This document shows positions 46,714 through 58,021 of a stretch of 64,000 nt of DNA, piece by piece; position 1 is the first letter of the stretch; every line of letters starts with the position of its first letter. The position numbers and the translations under genes were made by a program. The DNA is taken from the NCBI RefSeq assembly GCF_008831285.2, contig NC_045144.1:13257858-13321857 (forward strand), given 5' to 3'. The notes under the pieces were generated by a model. That model was not told where the DNA came from, ran no database searches, and was given only the letters and a program-made list of their open reading frames with translations. Source of the stretch: Nymphaea colorata (lineage: Eukaryota; Streptophyta; Magnoliopsida; Nymphaeales; Nymphaeaceae).

Positions 46714-47078
46714 TAAAGATAAACAAAGGTGAAGAGGGAGATATTAAAGAGGCACACAACACATACGTGGTTCGGCAGCAACATGCCTACGTCCACGAGA
46801 AAAGGGAGGATCTTCAGTTCATATTTCTCTCACACAGTTTTACATTTTCATAAGGAGCATATATACTCTGTTTCTGTTTCTTATTGTGCGTAAGAACAGA
46901 GATGCACGAAAAGGAAGGGAGAGGAGATAAAGACCAAAAATATGGTAACAGAAAGAGATAAGACAGGAACGACCCATTTTCAGCAAGAGCTATCTTCAGC
47001 AACTGATATGGCTGATCTAGTATAGCTGGATGTATCTTAACGGTAAGAAGATCCTCCTTGCGTATATCCAGCTCAACA
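46714..47078 (-). repeat. Copia 3' LTR (365 bp)
   Basis: Matches the right LTR over its full length with about nine substitutions counted by eye. The plus-strand start is taaagataaac where the other LTR has tgaagataaac, so the terminal TG is mutated here. It ends gctcaaca. Confidence 0.97.
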
Positions 47079-47087
47079 CTCCCCCTC
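47079..47087 (-). other. Polypurine tract
   Basis: The minus strand reads GAGGGGGAG directly before the 3' LTR. It would prime plus-strand DNA synthesis. Confidence 0.85.
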
Positions 47088-47090
47088 AAG

Positions 47091-49157
47091 TTAGGAAGAG
47101 TGAACATCAACTATTCCCAACTTGATCATAGTCTCATTTAGCCTTTCTTGTGTGGTTGCCTTAGTGAAGATGTCAGCATGTTGGTCTTTGCTTTTGACAT
47201 GTGGAGTACTAATCTCTTCTCTTTGAACCTTTTCCCGTATGAAGTGGCAGTCGATTTCAATGTGTTTTGTGCGCTCATGAAACACTGAATTGGCTGCTAT
47301 ATATATTGCCACTTGATTATCGCAATATAGTTTCATGGGAAAATTCTGATTGAATCTCATCTCTTTTAGTAGAGCCTTAAGCCATGTAAGTTCGCAAGCG
47401 GTATTTGCCATGGCTCTATATTCAGCTTCAGCACTAGATCTTGAAACCACTTTTTGTTTCTTACTTCTCCAGGAAATTAAGTTTCCACCAATGGTGACAC
47501 AGAATCCGGTAGTTGACCTTCTATCTGAGGCACTACCAGCCCAATCGGCATATGAAAAACTGTCAATTATGGTGCTCTGATTTCTTTTCATCCATATCCC
47601 ACGACTAGGAGTGCCCTTCAAATATCTTAAAATTCTGTCGACGGCATGTAAATGAGCACGTTGAGGAGCATGCATATATCTACTGACCTCACTTACAGCA
47701 TAAGTAATATCTGGTCTGGTAACTGTCAAGTATACTAATTTCTCGACAGTTCTCTAGTATTGTTGTACATCTTCAATGGGATCTTTGTCATCAACCATGT
47801 CAAGCTTATGGTTAACTTCTATAGGCATCACTACCGGTTTAACTGCGAGTTTGCCGGTCTCCTTCAATATATCCAAGACATATTTTCGCTGATTTAGAAA
47901 TATACCTTTCTTCGAATGACTGACTTCAATTCCGAGGAAGTACTTTCATCTTCCGAGATCTTTGATCTCAAATTTTCGATGAAGGTGTTCTTTTGTTCTT
48001 TTCACCAAATCTTTTGAATTCCCTGTAATGACAATGTCATCTACATAGACAAGAACTAAGATGGTTATATTCTTTCTACGGTAAATAAATAGGGAATTAT
48101 CTGAAATACTCATTTGATACCCAATTTCAATCAAGGCTGAACTGAGCTTTGAATACCACGCCCGCGGAGACTGCTTGAGTCCATAGATGGACTTCTTTAG
48201 TCTGTAGACAAGATTTTTCTGTCCATTATGAGATAGACCTTGAGGAATTTTCATATATACTTCTTCCTGCAGATCGCCCTGTAAGAAAACATTCTTAACG
48301 TCAAGTTGAGACATATGGTTGTCATCTTTGCAACAGGTGCAAAAGTCTCTGTGTAATCAATTCCCTCAGTCTGAGAGAAACCTCGAGCGACAAGACGAGC
48401 TTTGTATCTCTCCAAGGTTCCGTCACTTCTGAATTTTTTGCTTGAAGATCCATTTACAACTTACTGCCCGTTTTTGTTGAGGAAGGGGCACGAGTTCCCA
48501 AGTTTGATTTTTCACCAAAGCACTTAATTCTTCGTGTATTGCTGCTTTCCACTTTGGATCATGATATGCCTGGTCAAAAGTTTCAGGCTCAACGGCCTCA
48601 TCAATTTTCATAAAGAAAGCCACCTGATCTTGTGAGAAGTTTGTATATTTCATGTAACATTCAATGGGATATTTCACAGCACTATGCATGACATAATCAT
48701 TCAACCGAGTGGGTGGTTGTCGATTTCTTTCTGACCTTCGAAGAGATATAGTAGTTTCTTGGGATACCGAGCTCTCATTTTGCTGCTCTGTAACAGTAGC
48801 ATTATCTCCTCTGGGCTGCATAAGGCCTTCCTTGCAAAAGTTATTTTCACCAAGGAAGGGCATAATGTTAGGCAACGACAAGGTAGATGATTGATGTTGC
48901 AGTTTCTCCTCCTTCTCTTGATGGCAATTCTTAAAATAGGCCTGCGACTCATCAAAACTAACATCACGAGAAACATACATCTTATTTGTTAGTGGATCAA
49001 AGCAACGATAGCCCTTTTTTATTGGAGAATATCCCATAAATATGCATTTAAAAGCACGGGCTTGAAGTTTATTTCGGTGCTTGGAAGACTTCCACACATA
49101 GACAATACATCCAAAATTTCTAAAATGCTCTATAGTATGTTTATAACCCTTCAACAT
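47091..49157 (-). pseudogene. Copia reverse transcriptase and RNase H region
   Basis: Follows the integrase after a one-base shift near 49175. It contains FKCIFMGYSPIKKGYRCFDP (end of integrase), a variable linker, then RT: WKAAIHEELSALVKNQTWEL, CKWIFK, after a frame change [36 protein letters not shown] and the catalytic YVDDIVITG. A stop at 47946-47948 follows EIKDLGR. After another stop near 47755 come LTVTRPDITYAVSEVSRYMH and RNase H with SYADWAGSASDRRSTTGFCV, SRSSAEAEYRAMA and LYCDNQVAIYIAAN; the frame ends at 47091. At least three lesions make it non-autonomous, although most residues are intact. Confidence 0.93.
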
Positions 49158-49182
49158 CTCAATGGGGGACTTATCTCCAAGG

Positions 49183-51243
49183 TTACGTCTTGGTAAACCT
49201 ATTCATGATGTAGTTTGCTGTTGGGATGGCTTCACTCCAATATTTTTCTGGTACATGGTTTTGAAAAAGTAATGCACGGGTTACCTCTAGGAGATGTCGA
49301 TTTCTCCTCTCTGCAACCCCATTTTGTTGGGGCGTTTCTCGGCATGTGGTTTGATGCTGAATTCCAGTTTGAGTGAGAAACGTTTGAAAAGAGTGATTTA
49401 CATATTCAGTTCCATTGTCTGTGCGAAGAGTTTTGATTTTTGTTCCAAACTGATTTTCAACCATGCTACAGAAATTTTTGAACTTGGTAACCACCTCATC
49501 CTTGGTTTTTAGGAGATATATCCAACTTACTTTGAAGTAATCATCAATGAAAGACAAATAATACTTAAATCCATTATAAGAGTCAAGCGGGGCTGGCCCC
49601 CAAACATCGGAATGGACTAACTGAAAATTAAATTTAGAACTACTTTCAGATGCTAAAAAGGGCAGACGCATTAACTTAGCATATCGACATACATCACATG
49701 ACTCTCCATCATGGTTGATGTGGGGTTTCAAAATTCTTAGCACATAGCTAGAAGGGTGCCCCAAACGTGAATGCCATCTTGCTCCTTCTTCATTCTTAAC
49801 ACCGGCTACAAGCGCCTTATTTCTGCTATTTAAGTAGTAGAGTCCTCGGAACTCGACCCCTTCACCAATCATCTCCCCCCTGGTCCGATCCTGAAACACA
49901 ACCTTGGAAGGAGAGAAGACCACATTACAGTTATAAGCCTTTGTAATTTTACTGACTGACATAAGGTTTGATGCAAGGTCTGGTATATATAGAGCATTAG
50001 TCGATTTCTTGGTGTCAAAAAATTTTACTTCCCCTTTGCCGATAACATTTACTTTTCCCCCTTTAGCAATAGTAACAAGTTTAGCACCAAAACTTTCTTG
50101 GAGATCAGTTAAAAAATTTTTGGAGGCAGTCATATTATCGGAAGCACCAGAATCTACTATCCATAACTTTTCATCTAAACAAGATAACAAACCATAAGTA
50201 CCTGGTTCATTTATAGCATCCTTGGTGGCAAGAGCAGCAGAATTCTGTTTTGCAAAATTTTGCAGAAGTTGTGTCAATTTTTCTAGTGTCACAGGTGACT
50301 CTAGAGGCTCTTCGTGAGAAGCCTGGGCCGTCTTGCTTTTTCCTCCATACTCTTCGTGAGAAGCCTGGGCTGCCTTGCTTCTTTCTCCATAATTTGGTCT
50401 CTTATTTAATTTCCAGCATTTTTCACGTGTATGATTGTCTCTCTTACAGTAAGTGCAAAACATCTTCCTTCTCTCCTTGTTATCAGCAAATGAAACAGTA
50501 GCTACATCTTTTTGTTTGGATACCAAAGCTGCTTGAGACTCATGTGCATCATCCACTTTCTCTTGAGGATTCATAACCTGTCTTCGGCATTCTTCACGCA
50601 TAATCATAGCACAAACATCAGTTAATTTGGGAACATCAGACGTCATAATTACCTGACTTCGAAGTTGTTCATATTCTGGCCATAGACCTGAAAGTAACTG
50701 AAAAATTTTATCAAGTTCTTCATTCTTTTCCTGGGAACCAGCGTCACTGGCAATAGGAGTGTAGAATTCCTTCTCGTCCCAAAGACTGCGTAACTGGCTG
50801 AAATATTCAGTAAAAAGCATGTCTTTTTGTTTCAGACCATTGATTTCTTGAGAAATTTGATATCACCTTGCAACATTATATTGCTGACTGAATAGATCCT
50901 TTGCAGCATCCCAAACCTCTTTAGCTGTCTCCAAGAAATAAAAGGTTCGTGCAATCTTTTTGTCCATGGAGTTATATAACCATGACATTACCGTGTGATC
51001 GCTTGACTCCCATTCCTCAAGTTTGGGATCGCCGGCTGGGGGTCTGGGCTTGCTTCCGGTTACGTGACCAAGTTTTGACTTGCCACAAAGAAAGAGTTTG
51101 GCAGACTTGGCCCACATAAGATAGTTGAAACCATTTAATGGTTCGGTAGTGATCTTCAAGGCTGGATTGACGCTATCCAAAATTTGCTGTTGGTTGCCAT
51201 TGCCGTTGGAGCTCCCAGCTTCCGTCATGACCACGAGGCACAA
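49183..51243 (-). pseudogene. Copia gag, protease and integrase region
   Basis: The frame begins at about 51243. Gag comes first (GFNYLMWAKSAKLFLCGKSK), broken by one in-frame TGA at 50863-50865 after NVAR, then reading on in the same frame (YQISQEINGLK). Next are the zinc knuckle CTYCKRDNHTREKC, the protease box WIVDSGASDNMT, the integrase finger (HSRLGHPSSY with CDVCRYAK), and the catalytic core: HSDVWGPAP, RTDNGTEYVN, and PQQNGVAERRNRHLLE. The frame ends at 49183 through a one-base shift. Only the TGA and this shift interrupt about 680 codons, which fits a young copy. Confidence 0.93.
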
Positions 51244-51262
51244 ACAAGAGGCCTAGGTTGAA

Positions 51263-51278
51263 CCTGGCTCTGATACCA
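51263..51278 (-). other. Primer binding site (tRNA-iMet type)
   Basis: The minus strand reads TGGTATCAGAGCCAGG directly after the 5' LTR end ATCTTCA. This is the usual plant Copia PBS, complementary to initiator tRNA-Met. Confidence 0.95.
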
Positions 51279-51643
51279 TGAAGATAAACAAAGGTGAAGA
51301 GGGAGATATTAAAGAGGCACACAACACATACGTGGTTCGGCAGCAATATGCCTACGTCCACGAGAAAATGGAGGATCTTCAGTTCATATTTCTCTCACAC
51401 AGTTTTACATTCTCATAAGGAGCATGTATACTCTGTTTCTGTTTCTTATTGTGCGTAAGAACAGAGATGCACGAAAAGGAAGGGAGAGGAGATAAAGACC
51501 AAAAATAAGGTAACAGAAAGAGATAAGGCAGGAACGACCCATTTTCAGCAAGAGCTATCTTCAGCAACTGATATGGCTGATCTAGTATAGCTGGATGTAT
51601 CTTAACGGTAAGAAGATCCTCCTTGCATATATTCAGCTCAACA
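51279..51643 (-). repeat. Copia 5' LTR (365 bp)
   Basis: On the plus strand it runs from tgaagataaac to gctcaaca, so both ends are TG...CA. It pairs with 46714-47078. Confidence 0.97.
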
Positions 51644-51648
51644 GATTC
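51644..51648. other. Target-site duplication GATTC, right copy
   Basis: GATTC directly right of the 5' LTR, equal to 46709-46713. Confidence 0.95.
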
Positions 51649-52184
51649 AGAGGTATTGGAGATCACACCATTGACGTCGATGCCCACATGGTTTCCATCT
51701 CAGTCATCCAAATCTACTTATTCAATTGTGTCGAATTCAACTGCAAATATATGATTGTTTGGGTTTCCGTTGTTCGACTGGTTGACGAAGCCAAGGAAGG
51801 GGCCTCCAGAAGCAGAGGAGAAGTTGATGGAGGTTGCGAAGACGAAGGCGAAGCCATGGCCACCTGGTTGCTGGGCCTTGGATAGAAGACAAAACGTGTG
51901 CTGAACGATTGAGTTGTCGTAGCTGAAGGACCCTTTTTGAATTGGAGAATGGCCGGGTAGAACGCCTGTCCTGTGATGCCTGGAAGATTCGTGGTGTGTT
52001 GACCGTTAGTCAGTTGAAGAGCCCCCGTGCTGGTAACAGTTGCAAAGCCATATAAGCTCAAGTCCGATCGCTGGAAGCGTTTGAAGACAAAGATGCTATT
52101 GAGTGCAGTCGCAGGTGATTTGCAGATATGAGCAAGAATATGAAGAAGGAAGATCAGGAGAAACCCTGACAGCTGAAGAGCCAT
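51649..52184 (-). pseudogene. L-type lectin receptor-like kinase, 5' part: signal peptide and start of lectin domain
   Basis: The ATG at 52184 opens a signal peptide (MALQLSGFLLIFLLHILAHI), followed by the legume-lectin fold: FKRFQRSDLSLYGFATVTST, GALQLTNG, QAFYPAILQFK, and SFSTRFVFYPRP. A one-base shift near 51890 then moves the frame to PGGHGFAFVFATS, GPFLGFVNQSNNGNP and HIFAVEFDTIE. Two in-frame stops follow within about nine codons before DGNHVGIDVNG (the conserved metal-binding loop region) and NTSES, where the Copia element begins. An in-frame ATG further upstream exists (52340), but the hydrophobic leader directly after 52184 decides the start. Because the coding lesions are spread on both sides of the insertion, the insertion is not the only event that killed the gene. 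Confidence 0.92.
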
Positions 52185-53060
52185 GATAAAGATAAAGAAG
52201 AGGGCTGAGAAACATGCACAAAAATTGCCAGCGGTTCCACCGTTTTGCTTTCTTATGTATCGATAGAGGAGGGAGAAGTCGCCGATGTTTTGGGGAAAAA
52301 TAATCGGGATTTGACATGTAAGACATTTAAACTTTTTCAAAAAGATTATATTTCATTTTCACTTAAGCAAAATTCTTAATTCCATTTGGATTTAATTTTT
52401 GGACCTTAGGCTCAAAACAAACTTTTGGATTCGTACTCCAATTCACCACTATTCAATCCAAAATGAATCTTCTCATGTCAAGTTCGAACGCAAGATTAAA
52501 ATTCAAAATCTAACTTTAGATGCAAGATTCAAATCCTAATCCAACTCTTGGATTCAAATTAAATCCAAAACCAAATTCTAAATCCAAATCAATAATTTTA
52601 AACTTGAAATCCAAAGCTGAGATCAAAACAACAAAATTTGATATTATAAGCACCACACGCAAGGACCTTCCATTTGTGCAAAGATGTGCTTTTGAACTTA
52701 AACTACTCACTTGAACACTTCGGTGACTAATCGAACCAAATCCGGATCTAAAACGAGCCTGGAATCTCTAAAATAGAGTCAGCCCTATTTGTAACAAAAA
52801 CATTTTCTATACACAAAAAAATGATTTTTATACTTGTTTTATGAGCAGACCCTTTGGAGGCTAATGAAGCAAAATCTGCCCTTTATTGGTTCAAATGAGA
52901 CAATAAGGATGGCATTCCCCCCCCCACCACCTCCCCAAAAAAAAAAAAATGAACGCAGCGTGGCAGGGCCGCTTGTGCTGGCACGCATCACGCACAAATG
53001 CGGCGAGCTAGGGCCTGCACGCTACACAGGCGCTCTTCTTAACTAAAAGTTGCCCCTTAG
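52185..53060. other. Upstream region of the lectin kinase, no gene seen
   Basis: Promoter side of the pseudogene. 52380-52620 is rich in attcaaat/aatccaaa words, a degenerate low-complexity stretch. A C-run followed by an A-run lies near 52917-52950. Confidence 0.45.
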
Positions 53061-53165
53061 GGGGCGGTTTTGGGCCTGTTGGTTAGCCATTAGCTTTGCC
53101 CACACCCCAAATAGGTATTTGGAGGGTTAAGGGTCAATCCCACTTAGTCAAAACCTATTTAAAAA
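53061..53165 (+). mobile_element. Possible tRNA-derived SINE fragment
   Basis: The plus strand has ttggttagccattagc (A-box-like) and, about 40 bases on, gggtcaatccc (B-box-like), followed by A-rich sequence. The spacing fits a SINE head. Weak. Confidence 0.25.
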
Positions 53166-56100
53166 AATTAAAAATCATGCAAAAATACTTGAAATTTGCA
53201 TAAAAATATTATTAAATTAAAAAAATCAAATTTTGAGTTTTGACTCTAAAACTCTCTAAAAGTATCCCACGATCTTCTCTCTTAAGCATAAACTAACCAC
53301 TCAAGAACCTCTAGTGTTTTCTCTTTTAAAAATTAGAGTTTTTCTCTAGCTCTTTCTCATTTAAAAATTTGATTTTTTCTCTAACTTTTTCTCTCTATTT
53401 CTCTCTTCTTCTCTTTTTCTTTTTCTTTTTCTCTAACATAGGAGCAAGTTTCTCCAAGTTTCAACTCCTGAAGTGTGCGCAAGAAGATTTTTTGGAGGAC
53501 TACCTTCGTCATCTTCAAGCGTCACCCAAGGTAACCTAGGATCAGCCGAAGAAGAAAACTCATTTCTTTTGTCTTGTTTTTTTTTGTTTTGTCTCCACTT
53601 GCCACCTCCCAACAGCCGTGCAAGAGAGCTTTCAAAATTTTTTATCCAGAGTCGAGAGCTACTCTTGAGTGCACCGAGAGTATGAGTAAGATGAAATAAA
53701 TTCAAATTTTTCTTTTATTTTTAAAATAGGCTTGCTTTATTCATCGTTTATGTTTGAGATGATGTTCATGCATGATCAATTAATTTTTTAATTAATAGAC
53801 AAATAAACGGTAAGAATGAGTGTTTGGGTTGTGATTTCTCATTATTATGTGGATTTTAAGGTTGAGATTTGTCCAAGCTCAAAAGCCTTTCACGAATGTG
53901 TACATGTTAAAATGCATATTCATGGCATTCTCACGTTCAGTTTCTTTCTTAATCACCCGATTATAACCTCAATGAGTGTTTTCTTACGTTGCTCTCCAAT
54001 TCATGTGTGTTTAATTTTCTTTCACACCAAATTGTGGGAGAAACAGATTTTCTTGTAATAAACAAAATAATTATGGTTTTATGCTCACGTATAAAAATAT
54101 TTAGAACCATGTTTTCTAAAAAATTTTTGAAAGCAAAACCCTCTTCGTGAGGCCTTGTATGAGCCCAATTTTTATCCGGCTTACATAGAAAAATTGAAGT
54201 CAGACATTTTCGAAATTATTTCTTGACCCACAAAAACATATGCGTATATACATATTTTGTACATATACATGCACATAATTGTTTCTCTCTTTGTAGTTTA
54301 ACATATTCCTTTACAAAATTTTTGTTTACGTATACATATAAATGAATATGTCTCTTTCTAAAAGCTTATTTTTCTCTTTCTCTTTAAAGTCTCTCTTTTT
54401 CTCTCCAGAATTTCTCTGTCTCTAAAATATATATCTCTCTCTAAAACCTCTCCCTTTTTCTCAAATTTTCTTCTCCCTTTTCATTAGAGTTAATATTTTT
54501 CTTTCACGAGCTTTCATATATATATATATATATATATATCTTTCTCTTCAAAACATTTTACTTCATGATGTTCAAAATCTCTTTCTCTTTCTCGTTCCCT
54601 CTATTCCTCTTGGATTAAAGTCTTTTCACTTTCCTATTATTTCGAATATTTTTCTCCCAAGATCTAAGGTTTTAATTTCTCATTTGTCGACTTCATCAAG
54701 ATTAAAATTCAAGTAATGACCTAATATTAAAATCGTGCTTGATGGTCCACAACTTCATTCATCTCCTTTCATAAAAATATGTGTCAATTATATAAATAAA
54801 AATAGAAAAGTTAAATGTATATGATAGAATGATTGTTTTAGATAAATGTTATAGTAGGAATAAATGATTTGTTTCTAATTATCTAAACAAATGCATTCAT
54901 ACATTCACATTCAGACATGGAAATCACGAATGATCATATGCACCTCTCTAAAAAAATTTAAGAAAGATGACATAAAGCTTTACCTAGGTAATAACCAAAT
55001 TAGAGCATTAAATCGACTAAAAAATAGTGATCATCAAAGGTTTTCAAATGATATTTATGAAGATTCCTCAAATCAAAGTGTTTTATACTCTTAAATGATT
55101 CTTCAAAACTTTTTCAAAAATTTGAAACATCAAATCTTCAATAATTTTTCAAACACTACACCGCATGAAAAGATGTTTAAGCAAAACGAATTACATCAAG
55201 AATAAACATAGCTCTTGGATTGTTTACCCATAGTAAAAGCATCGAAAACAGTCAATCACCACACCGACGTACGGGTCCATTTCTCTTAAAAAAAAATAAA
55301 AATTTTCTGAAGCACTCCAAAAACCAAAATAGATTTTGGAGATGCGAACAACAATGTAAGATTTAATATACAAGACAATCCAAGGACATAACATACAAGG
55401 TAATGAGGTTTATGATAATTATTTTATGATTTTATAAATTTAATTTGCTCAACATTTAAAGCTACTGTATAACCATTTTGTTAGATCTAGCCCAACAATT
55501 AAACTTCATTCTACGTAGAACTGAAACAAAAAAGGAAGAAGGGACCAAGTCTTGAGAGAAGAGGCAGCAACTTTTATGCAGTAAAATGATTTGCTATACA
55601 AAAGACTTAATTTACACAAGCGCCAACCTACATATTTTTCAAATTGTATATCTTACCAAAAAAAGGAAAACCAAAAAAAGAAAAAAATGTAACGTACGTA
55701 GGTAAGTAGCTTTAGGCATTATAAGGAAATAACTTTCTAATTAAGCCTAGCATCAGACCGCATATCGTAACTACATGTCTATTTCTAAAAAATATTGTAC
55801 TTAACCTGATTTTTTATTAATAAAAAAAAACAAAGTAAATAATGGATGGTACCTAGCTAGAAAATTCATTGGTTCTTTCCTATACTTAATTCTTTTTACT
55901 TAATTCTTTTAAATTTGGGAAAAAAATGAATTTTTAAGATTGATAGCATTAAATAATGAAAAAAAATATTCATGTTTTCGATTTTCTTATCATTGTGAAG
56001 AACCTAATTTTACTGTAATCCTTAAACTTAATTTATATTTAAAATTGCAATAACGTTATAGTTATATTTAATTTTCTTCAGTCTAGGGACATGTTTTTCA

Positions 56101-56254
56101 TATTTTCATATTTTTTTTTGTAATTTCATGTTCCTCTATTTGCTTTTTTAAAACCACATAAAAACTAACAAAAAATATGGATTATAAAATGCAAAATGAT
56201 GTTTTATTGTATTGTGATACTTGTTAATTATGAGCAACAGACATGAGGTAACTA
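53166..56254. other. Non-coding AT- and CT-rich DNA
   Basis: A CT-rich zone (53240-53460 and 54280-54600) with short microsatellites, including (AT)n at about 54518-54539. 53460-53700 contains an exon-like, more GC-rich segment (ggaggactaccttcgtcatc) without a recognisable product. The rest is plain AT-rich sequence. Confidence 0.4.
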
Positions 56255-56319
56255 TAAGGGTGCGTTTGATGCACCGGGTGAATTCCGATTTTTCGGACGC
56301 GCTCCGAGCTCAGACTTTC

Positions 56320-56345
56320 GAGCGGGTGGAATTTCACCCGCTCGA
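56320..56345. other. GC-rich hairpin
   Basis: gagcgggtg and cacccgctc are separated by gaattt: a nine-base perfect stem with a six-base loop near the left end of the element. Confidence 0.9.
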
Positions 56346-56429
56346 CATCCTTCCCCCGCGCAAGACACCCTTCCCCCCTGCTCAACCTGTAAACGCCCCC
56401 TTTCTCCTCCTCCTCGCATTCTAGCATAT

Positions 56430-56875
56430 CTCCGTCCTCACCGGCAGAGAAAAGGGACGCAGTGGAGAGGAAGGGCCAGAGCTCCCACCGTCGCCGCTCC
56501 GCCAGTTTGCCAATGCCATAGTCGCTGCTCTTCCACTGGTCCATCGTTCGTCATCGCCACATGTAAGGGTTTCCTGTAAACGCCCAAAGTTTTTTTCTGT
56601 GTTTCACTATTGCTCTTGCTGATGTCTTTCTCTTGCTCTCGATTTTCTCCTCTCTCATCCATTTTCCCCTCACGGGCTCCTCCTCCCTCGCAGTCGAGCA
56701 CTCCTCCTCCCTCGCAGTGGAGCCTTTGTCCATTTCTCACCGGCAGGGAAGAGGGTTGCAGTAGGCGTGCAGGCCAGAGCTCCCACCGTCGTCACATTAA
56801 ACAGCCGGTTCACCATTGCCACAGGTATCTCTCGTTTTGTCGTTGTGTTCCTTTCAAAAACGCCCAAAAATCTCC
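56430..56875. repeat. Diverged tandem duplication inside the TAA-flanked element
   Basis: ctcaccggcagagaaaaggg, then cagt..aggc, then ccagagctcccaccgtcg (about 56437-56495) recurs at about 56737-56792 as ctcaccggcagggaagaggg and ccagagctcccaccgtcg. Each is followed about 80 bases later by a cctgtaaacgcccaaa or ctttcaaaaacgcccaaa block. Period about 300 bp. Open frames across it are probably not genes. Confidence 0.85.
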
Positions 56876-57302
56876 CACTCACGCCACAAGTTTCTCTCTT
56901 GCTCCGCCTGTCAACTATCCTTTCGCTTGTTTCTGTTATGAGGAAAATCTCTGTGTTCTGTCTTCATTTTGCTTCAATCTCATAGGACTTGGTTGATTTG
57001 AGATCATTTGTATATTCTGTTCTCCTCGACTACAGATATTTGTCTTTAATTATCTGAACTGGAAGCATATAAGGATAGAGATCTTCTTCCATGCTTGAGC
57101 CTTTGTCTGGTTGTCGACAGTTGCATTTCTCGTGGAACATTTTCATGATCATTTTCAAAAACAGCAGACAACTCAGATACATAGTTAATACATTTAGTGT
57201 TGCACTTAGTTTGAGTATCCTTCTACAAGTTTTACAAGCTTCTCAAAAAGAAAAATTGCTATTTTTTTGTTTTGTTTCAATTGAATAAGAGGATTAAAAT
57301 TT

Positions 57303-57547
57303 GAGCAAACCTTTGTTGATTTTGTGACTCATCCACCTATTGGAACTATGGTAGGGTTTTTTGAAACAAGAAAGGGATGCTGTGGAACAGGAGTTGTGGA
57401 GACTGAATCTTGTGCAAACCAAAGTCTATTGGAACATGCTCCAATGCTAGTGAGTATGTATTCTGAGATTCAGTTCACCCAACACAAGCAGCAAACCAGA
57501 AGCTAGCTGATGCCCTCTTGCTCCAAGGCATTCCCCTCATTGGATGA
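57303..57547 (+). pseudogene. GDSL esterase/lipase, C-terminal fragment
   Basis: The plus strand reads GFFETRKGCCGTGVVETES, then after a frame change CSNASEYVF-stop-DSVHPTQAAN and KLADALLLQGIPLIG before a natural-looking TGA at 57545-57547. Plant GDSL esterases end with exactly this series: the CCGTG..E segment, YVFWDxxHPT (block V, holding the catalytic Asp and His), and a final ANxxLAxxLL helix. The Trp of FWD has become TGA, and one frameshift lies between the two blocks. The Ser-containing block I is absent. Only the last exon or so is present, inside the transposon-like element, so this is probably a captured gene piece. Confidence 0.82.
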
Positions 57548-57822
57548 GAAATCTGCGCAGTCTTGTTTCTCTTCAAACAAAATGAGAAAGAAGAGACCTC
57601 CTTGTTGCACCAATAGATTCTGCTATAAGGACCCTCCTTGCAGCTGTTGCTGTTTCTTTTTATGAGTGTTACTATATGTTTGAGTGCTGAAGAAATAAAA
57701 CTTTTGGCATATTGGTGTAGAGTTTATAGGGTGTTTCAGTTATCAAATGAAAAATGTAATATTATTTTGTTTTAGATATTCTGGTTTTATATAAATGTAA
57801 AGTCTCTTAAATTTTTTATCAT

Positions 57823-58021
57823 GTGCATCAAACATGGTTAAATTTACCAGGTTAAATTCTTCATTGTGCATCAAACATTGTTAAAATTACCAGGTTAAAT
57901 TCTTCCTGTGCATCAAACATGACCTCAAATCGGAAGAGGGTTAAATTTCATCCTGAAATTTTTTTCAAAAAAATTTACCATAGTAAATTTACCACGTTAA
58001 ATTCTTTCCTATGCATCAAAC
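57823..58021. repeat. Subterminal repeats with the terminal motif tgcatcaaaca
   Basis: The unit tgcatcaaaca.g.ttaaa, then ttaccaggttaaattctt occurs at about 57825 and 57868; the motif recurs near 57910, and its last copy forms the element's right end (tgcatcaaacacaccc). Confidence 0.85.

Larger units (their letters stand above)
46714..51643 (-). mobile_element. Ty1/Copia retrotransposon, full length, inserted in the lectin kinase gene
   Basis: A 4930-bp element with two 365-bp LTRs, a PBS next to the 5' LTR, a polypurine tract next to the 3' LTR, and GATTC duplicated at both sides. Domain order in gag-pol is gag, zinc knuckle, protease, integrase, RT, RNase H, which is Copia order. It interrupts the legume-lectin domain: NTSES lies on one side, AAYYTE on the other, and removing the insert with one GATTC rejoins the lectin frame locally. 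The LTRs are about 97.5 percent identical, so the insertion is recent compared with the other elements in the window. Confidence 0.97.

Noticed and set aside
46814-47110. 98-codon frame repeated at 51379-51687
   Set aside because: Both are readings of the Copia LTR, which explains the repeat; not a gene family.
56438-56996. Several 70-130-codon frames on both strands
   Set aside because: GC- and CT-rich tandem duplicated sequence inside the transposon-like element; frames on opposite strands overlap and none has motifs.
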